From Sacculina carcini (lineage: Eukaryota > Arthropoda > Thecostraca > Sacculinidae), in the NCBI GenBank assembly GCA_916048095.2, contig OU696597.1, positions 5,163,247 to 5,227,246 on the forward strand: a stretch of DNA of 64,000 bases. The letters are read 5' to 3'. The stretch's first letter is position 1, and each line of letters starts with the position of its first letter. Of the stretch, positions 59,267-64,000 are shown one piece after another. Position numbers and translations under genes: made by a program. Under the pieces are notes generated by a model. It was not told the DNA's origin, ran no database searches, and saw only the letters and a program-made list of their open reading frames with translations.

Positions 59267-59739
59267 TATATATGTGGTAGGAAATATCCTGAATATGACT
59301 CTGTAAATATACAGTTCGTTCATGTGTTTGTTATTTGCCTGCAGTTCATGGTAGTTTTGGGGAGTAAATGCATCAATGGCCTCGTCTCTTGCACAGCCTA
59401 TGAATGTATATGGATCGAGTTAATCAGTCTGCTCCTTATGCACTTGATATAACATTGCATTTTGCTGTCATTCTGTTCTAGCTATATTCTCGTTTCTTAT
59501 CACTCACTATTTCGGACACCATTTCGTGTTATGTGGGTTCAGCCATATCTTCTTTATGATTAATCTCCTTCAAGGTTTGCAGCACTTGTTAAAAACTGAT
59601 TCCTCAAATATGGTAAACGGTCGTCTTAAACGAAACATATATACACGACTTAATTGGAATAATAAATATTTGAAGATTTGGCTCAGCCATTCTATCGTGC
59701 ATTCAATATGTTTTCCTAGCAACGTTGCAAGTATTATAA
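59267..59739. other. Intergenic or intronic sequence
   Basis: Begins with the copy of 7466-7565, then non-repetitive sequence. If the exon at 59746-60440 is real, 59739 leftwards is the start of its intron. Confidence 0.45.
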
Positions 59740-59745
59740 ACTTAC
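59740..59745 (-). promoter_or_regulatory. Consensus 5' splice donor (GTAAGT)
   Basis: ACTTAC on the plus strand reads GTAAGT on the minus strand, exactly at the end of the open frame from 60440; the frame's first stop (TAA 59742-59744) is inside the donor. Confidence 0.65.
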
Positions 59746-60440
59746 CCCCACTGCCCCTCGGGGGCCTCGTCGAAAACCAGAAAAACGTTCAGCACGTCAG
59801 CAACAGATAGCATATCGTTGAAGTCTATCGAAGGTTCTGGCACTATCACAGGACCAGAAACACCTTTGGCTGGACGCAGCGAGTAATCAGTGAACGGTGA
59901 AAAAACGTCAACCGCGTCATTGGAGTCAGCTAGACCGTCACCGGCACAGCATATCACGAAGAACTCGTGCTGAGGATCCACCGGTCGCAGTCGGTCGGTG
60001 AGTGTCACAGTATGCGCCAGATGTGTCGCTTGCTGCACCCACAGTACGTGCACTACACAACTGAGACGTACCACCCTGCGTTCACGCTGACTAGTCAATG
60101 AAAATAGGTTTTCAACGTCGCTCTTGTTGTAAACCGCCAATGCTTGACTCGACACTTGTGTGCTGATTAACTGAAACCCGTTCATCAACAGCTCAGGTAC
60201 CAGATGATAACCGCAGCTGCTGGCATCAAACACCAGCAGCGCTCAGCTATTGACCGATGGAACGGGGAGCTGCTGTAACAGCTGAAGCAGCGGGTCCAGG
60301 CTGGACAGATGGTGGTCACAGTCTGGAAACAGCATGGGATCATGACTGGACACTGCAACAACTGCGGTCCATATACCCACAATGAGCACTGCCTGTTTGT
60401 ATGTGTTATAGTGGAGCTTTACGGAGGTAGTTGCGTACAT
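59746..60440 (-). pseudogene. First exon of a host secreted or membrane protein, with one internal TGA
   Basis: ATG 60438-60440 starts about 231 codons ending at a perfect splice donor. Residues about 15-33 (KQAVLIVGIWTAVVAVSS) look like a signal peptide. The rest is globular and cysteine-poor: LDPLLQLLQQLPVPSVNS, then TGA at 60243-60245, then ALLVFDASSCGYHLVPELLM and SCVVHVLWVQQATHLAHTV, ending FNDMLSVADVLNVFLVFDE. Codon use is much less AT-biased than the neighbouring repeats. Length and layout loosely resemble the N-terminal domain of arthropod ionotropic receptors, but I could not identify it. The TGA may be real inactivation or a sequence error. No further exon was recognised in the window. 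Confidence 0.5.
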
Positions 60441-60720
60441 CTTGACAGTTTGTGGTCAAGTGTCATCGGGTTAAATGAGTTGCTACAGTCGACACAGCCA
60501 GTATTGGCTTAACGACAACATCGTTGACCACACCACGTTTCAATCAATCATTTGTGGCAATCCAATGTATATGTCTAATATTGCGTCGCACGTTGTGTGT
60601 ACACGTGCACCTGTATGTTTGCCCGTTCGATGACAAGGCGCCTGTCGAATTACATTCAGAATCGGAGCCATGGCAACCTCCCCCGCACCCCCTGCCGGGG
60701 GCTACCGAGTGTGGAGGGAT
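60441..60720. other. Spacer between exon and retroelement relic
   Basis: No gene recognised; contains the palindrome-like CCCCGCACCCCCTGCCGGGGGC near 60690. Confidence 0.4.
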
Positions 60721-60729
60721 CCCGTGGCG

Positions 60730-62310
60730 TCAAATATGATATTGACATTTATCATAAATTAGGGCATACAATAGCAAAATGGCCCAGGAGACCGCATGGC
60801 TACTTGTAACTGCACTTTCCCGAAAGGCGAGCTTCTATTATAATGTAGTGTATTTATAATGGAGACTCACGTGTTGCCTACGAGGGACCACACAAGACCT
60901 TGCATCGGTCCTGTTCAGACCCATCGCTCAGCCTTATTGTGAACCATTCTTCTCGAGTACCTGCTTTTGTATGTCAACTACTGAAACAATTCCCGTCACT
61001 GACGACTGCTTACTAATCAATGATTATTAAGTAGATGTATAGCAAATAAGTAGAGTAAATTGATGATTAGTAATCATCTATTTATCCGCATGTAGTTCAT
61101 AATATTGACACGGGAAATATGCCACCTGTTCATGCAAATCGTGGACGCTTTCTAGAAGAAAACAAAACATAATCAAGCTCGACGTTTGATCATTGCTAGA
61201 AGCTGGTATCGGGCAAGCATCTGATTCACCATGGTCTTCCCCGTCCACTTGGTCGCTCAAGATCATGACAAGTGAAGGATTACGGGCGAGTACCGCCTGT
61301 GGAACGCGGTTACCAAGAGAGATAACTATCCCATCCCGCATCTCTACGGTTGTTCTGCCAATCTCCACGGTACAATGATTTTTTCTCAAATCGACTCCTC
61401 CTCGTGTCTATCACCAACAGGACCTGAATATAGCCCTCAGCAGGACCTGAATACCTGTATATGCCGTTCGGCCTCCGCAATATTCCTCCTACTTTCCAAT
61501 GGCATATATGAACAGCCTTTATAGTATTAGAGTTCGTATTTGTGTATATCGACGATGCATTAGTTTTTTCCACCAAACACAACCGATATCGACTACATCT
61601 GCAGCGAATTTTACAGATCTTCCAATAATACTCTATTCGAATCCAGCCTGATAAAGCGTATTTTTCGACGAGAGCTTGGACTTTCTTGGCTACCACGGCT
61701 TCCTACCAATATTTAGAAAAGTAAGCACCCTAAATGACCCGCCGTCGCCTTCTTCTTTAAATGAGCGGAGACGTTTCCTCGGCGCTACAGGTCTCTATCG
61801 CCGAAACACTGTTCACTACCCTGATATTATCCATCCTACAACAAAACCAATATGACTAGAGCCAAACAGTAAGCGTGTTTAACTAACCGATACTAACGTA
61901 CTGGATATCTCGAAGTGTAAGAAGGCGCTGAACTCTGCCGACGTGTCAAATCGCCCTCTTGCTTCTTAAACTACTGACCAATCTGTGACCGACAGCTCGC
62001 ATGTAGCGATTGTCGCATCAAATGATGAACGGCAAGCCATTCTTGGTTGAAATGTTCTCCGAAAAACTTTTCAATGTCTATCGGCGGTAATCCATATTTG
62101 ACCAGGAACTCCTGGCGGCCTACATAGCGGTACTGTATTTCTGTCAACTAGTGGAAGCGCCAACATCTGACCTTCCACAACAATCATCGCCCACTGGTCG
62201 GTGATTTTTACAGTTACATACAGACGAATTTGGACAGAAGAAACGTTTCCGGTGCCGAGAATATAGTGGCCGATCGCCTTCAAGACCAGTTGGCATAATA
62301 AATGCAGTAG
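60730..62310 (+). pseudogene. Ty3/gypsy polyprotein relic (protease-RT linker, RT, RNase H)
   Basis: Readable only by changing frame. Landmarks in order: HNIDTGNMPPVHANRGRF (about 61095, the conserved 'I.TG.PPV..R' linker); MLEAGIGQASDSPWSSP (61193), the start of reverse transcriptase; RDNYPIPHLYGCSANLHG (about 61318); YMPFGLRNIPPTFQWHI (about 61455); VYIDDALVFS (about 61545, catalytic YIDD); RRFLGATGLYRR (about 61770); and an RNase H block with HLTFHNNHRPLVGDF, then NVSGAENIVADRL (about 62165-62275). A possible zinc-knuckle ghost (IYHKLGHTIAK) lies at 60747. Many stops and frameshifts; no LTRs identified. Ancient. Confidence 0.8.
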
Positions 62311-62911
62311 AGAAGGCAAACAGCTGTCCACCATTAACCACGCGTAAATCCACTCCATTTATTCACTTGCAATGACTACTGCACAGATTGGACCCAGAAA
62401 CTCCTTTATTAATTGACCGTCTTATTGTGTTCTCATTGGACAACTAAAACTACATTGACTGTTGAGTGTCATTAATTTACTTATTTATTGTCGTCGTAAT
62501 AGAAGAACAAAAAGTGTATTCACCAGCAACGACTCACACAGATAATTAGTGATAATGCAGATAGTCTCACAGATAACAACCTCACAAGCTACCAACACAG
62601 CAAGCTCCACTAACACACCGCCCCATTTAGAACATTGCAAAAACGCCTTGCTAATTATATTCTAAGCGATCCAATTGCACATACGCATACGCGCACAGGC
62701 TCACACACATACAGGCACACATACGCAGGCGCACACACAACACATGCACACAACGACGCGCAAGTAGACATGTGACCTCAAAAAAAGATGTTTTTAAAAA
62801 AACGTTTTTTGCCAAAAAACACGTTTTTTGTTTTCTTTGAAGTCATGCAAATATTTCAAGTGATGGAAATTATATATTTGGGATGTTAAATGAATTATTT
62901 TTATCAACACA
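62311..62911. other. Non-coding, CA-rich stretch and A/T palindromes
   Basis: (CA)-rich interrupted repeats at 62675-62750, then AAAAAAACGTTTTTTGCC and ACACGTTTTTTGTTTTC near 62795-62840, partly self-complementary. No ORF with coding character. Confidence 0.5.
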
Positions 62912-63480
62912 CTAGCATCAAGACCCGCCCGTCGTGCGGAACAGTTCATATTATTAAATTTGTATTCAATTCATAAGATAAAACGAATAAAAATTTCAAA
63001 AGAACAAAGTAAACCCATAAAAAGTATTAACCAATAGAAACGTCTGAATATGAATGTTTTTATTTTAGTTGTGGCAAAATATTTTCCCTCGAACAGCCTC
63101 ATATTTAAACCTGCCCGTCGTGCGGAACGATTAATAAATTAAAATTAATAAATACAGTCAAAATCTTGACCAATTGCAAAATCTAAATTTGTAAATTATT
63201 ACTCTACTGGTGCGTGAGTATTTGCTCCAAGAATTGTTGGTGTGATTTTATTGCGTACGGGCTAACTATAAGAAGGCTCTTTGGGTCTATTTGAGGTTAT
63301 TTGAGGGAATATATTTTGTGAAAATATAAATGAAAATATTCACATTTAGACTTTTCTATTGGTTTATGGTTATACTTTTTATGGGGTCACATATTCTGTT
63401 TTATTTGTATTCCTTTTTATTTTATGAATTGAGTATGAATATTATTTTATGAAGTGTTCCGCACGACGGACGAGTTTAAA
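62912..63480. mobile_element. Two Helitron 3' ends facing outward
   Basis: At 62912 a minus-type terminus (CTAGCATCAAGACCCGCCCG) and at about 63456-63483 a plus-type terminus (CCGCACGACGGACGAGTTTAAA) enclose about 570 bases, so two truncated copies are joined through their interiors. Confidence 0.55.
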
Positions 63481-63640
63481 TTTTAGCTTGTGAGAGATTT
63501 CTCAGTAGCATTATTGGTGAGCCCACTTTCGAGGTAAGTCTGTGACAGATTTAAGAGCCGATTTAAAAGAGCAAGATTTGAATGCTGGATGTAATTGGCA
63601 AGGTGTGATAAAACATTATAATAAATAATAGGTTATGGCT

Positions 63641-64000
63641 AGGGCTGTCAAAAAAGTAACCTAAAAATCAGAAAAAAGTAACTATATTTTCGAGAAAAAG
63701 TAACCTAAAAAAGTAACCTAAAAATAACCTGAGTTTTAAAGTTATTATCATTTTTGTATCGTTTTATCACATGTTTATCACGCCTTTGCTGATTAGTGCG
63801 CTATATGAAATACACGGTTTGTTTGTTGTTTGTTTGAGAACGTATAAAGTAACCTAATAACCAATAAAAAGGTAACCTAAAAATAACCTCCTTCAAAAAA
63901 GGTCAAATTTCTGTTTGCAGTTCTGAAGGAAGAAAATACACCAGTCCTTTTTTATCATCTTTCCGAGTTGGTACCACTTTTCCACCCTCTCCGATCTGGT
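63641..64000 (+). mobile_element. hAT-like element start with AGTAACCTAAAAA repeats, cut by window end
   Basis: Starts TAGGGCTGTCAAAAAAGTAA, a hAT-type terminus. AAGTAACCTAAAAA-like motifs recur at 63655, 63678, 63702, 63710, 63845 and 63871 as subterminal repeats. The other end is outside the window. Confidence 0.45.

Noticed and set aside
61310-61696. 128-residue minus-strand ORF
   Set aside because: Shadow of the plus-strand gypsy reverse transcriptase relic.
2710-63480. Regularly spaced short hairpin repeats resembling CRISPR or integron attC sites
   Set aside because: Spacing and spacers vary, spacers are themselves repeated, and the context is eukaryotic transposons.

Overview
The window is animal, almost certainly invertebrate, nuclear DNA. 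It is AT-rich, full of (TA)n and (CA)n microsatellites, has one clear splice donor, and is built almost entirely of transposable elements. CCTAA/TTAGG-like pentamers and a mariner, Polinton, hAT and Helitron mixture would suit an arthropod, but the sequence alone does not fix the species. No bacterial operon, rRNA, tRNA or CRISPR was seen.

Layout. At 1-2260 a plus-strand LINE 3' end abuts (and probably interrupts) the 5' half of a minus-strand LINE. Most of 2.7-10.3, 26.5-40.0, 45.1-57.6, 58.8-59.3 and 62.9-63.5 kb is one non-autonomous Helitron/Helentron-like family in both orientations. One end reads TCTATATATATAAAAGAGATC followed by (GTCT)n. The other end carries a GC-rich hairpin (CCGCACGACGGGCGG) followed by CTAG. 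No Rep/helicase gene is visible. Later insertions sit inside these Helitrons: a 13.6-kb Polinton/Maverick (10294-23920), a hAT-like piece and a 5'-truncated LINE (24036-26503), a short LTR element with apparently identical LTRs (29596-30754) and a 1.3-kb mariner (53623-54933).

The Polinton has long inverted repeats, a fragmented protein-primed DNA polymerase B, a packaging-type ATPase, two small conserved proteins and a retroviral-type integrase, plus a possible divergent membrane-protein gene. It is dead: a foldback element and a second foreign segment split the polymerase, a hAT element splits the ATPase, and several genes carry frameshifts or nonsense codons. No capsid or protease gene was recognised.

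Two regions look like host genes. At 40521-44267 a single-exon ORF encodes a 1248-residue Q/N/P/Y-rich protein dominated by about 100 copies of an 8-9 residue PNYQQQQ-type unit. At 59746-60440 on the minus strand is a signal-peptide-bearing first exon ending exactly at a consensus splice donor, with one internal TGA. The rest of 60.7-62.3 kb is a decayed Ty3/gypsy pol.
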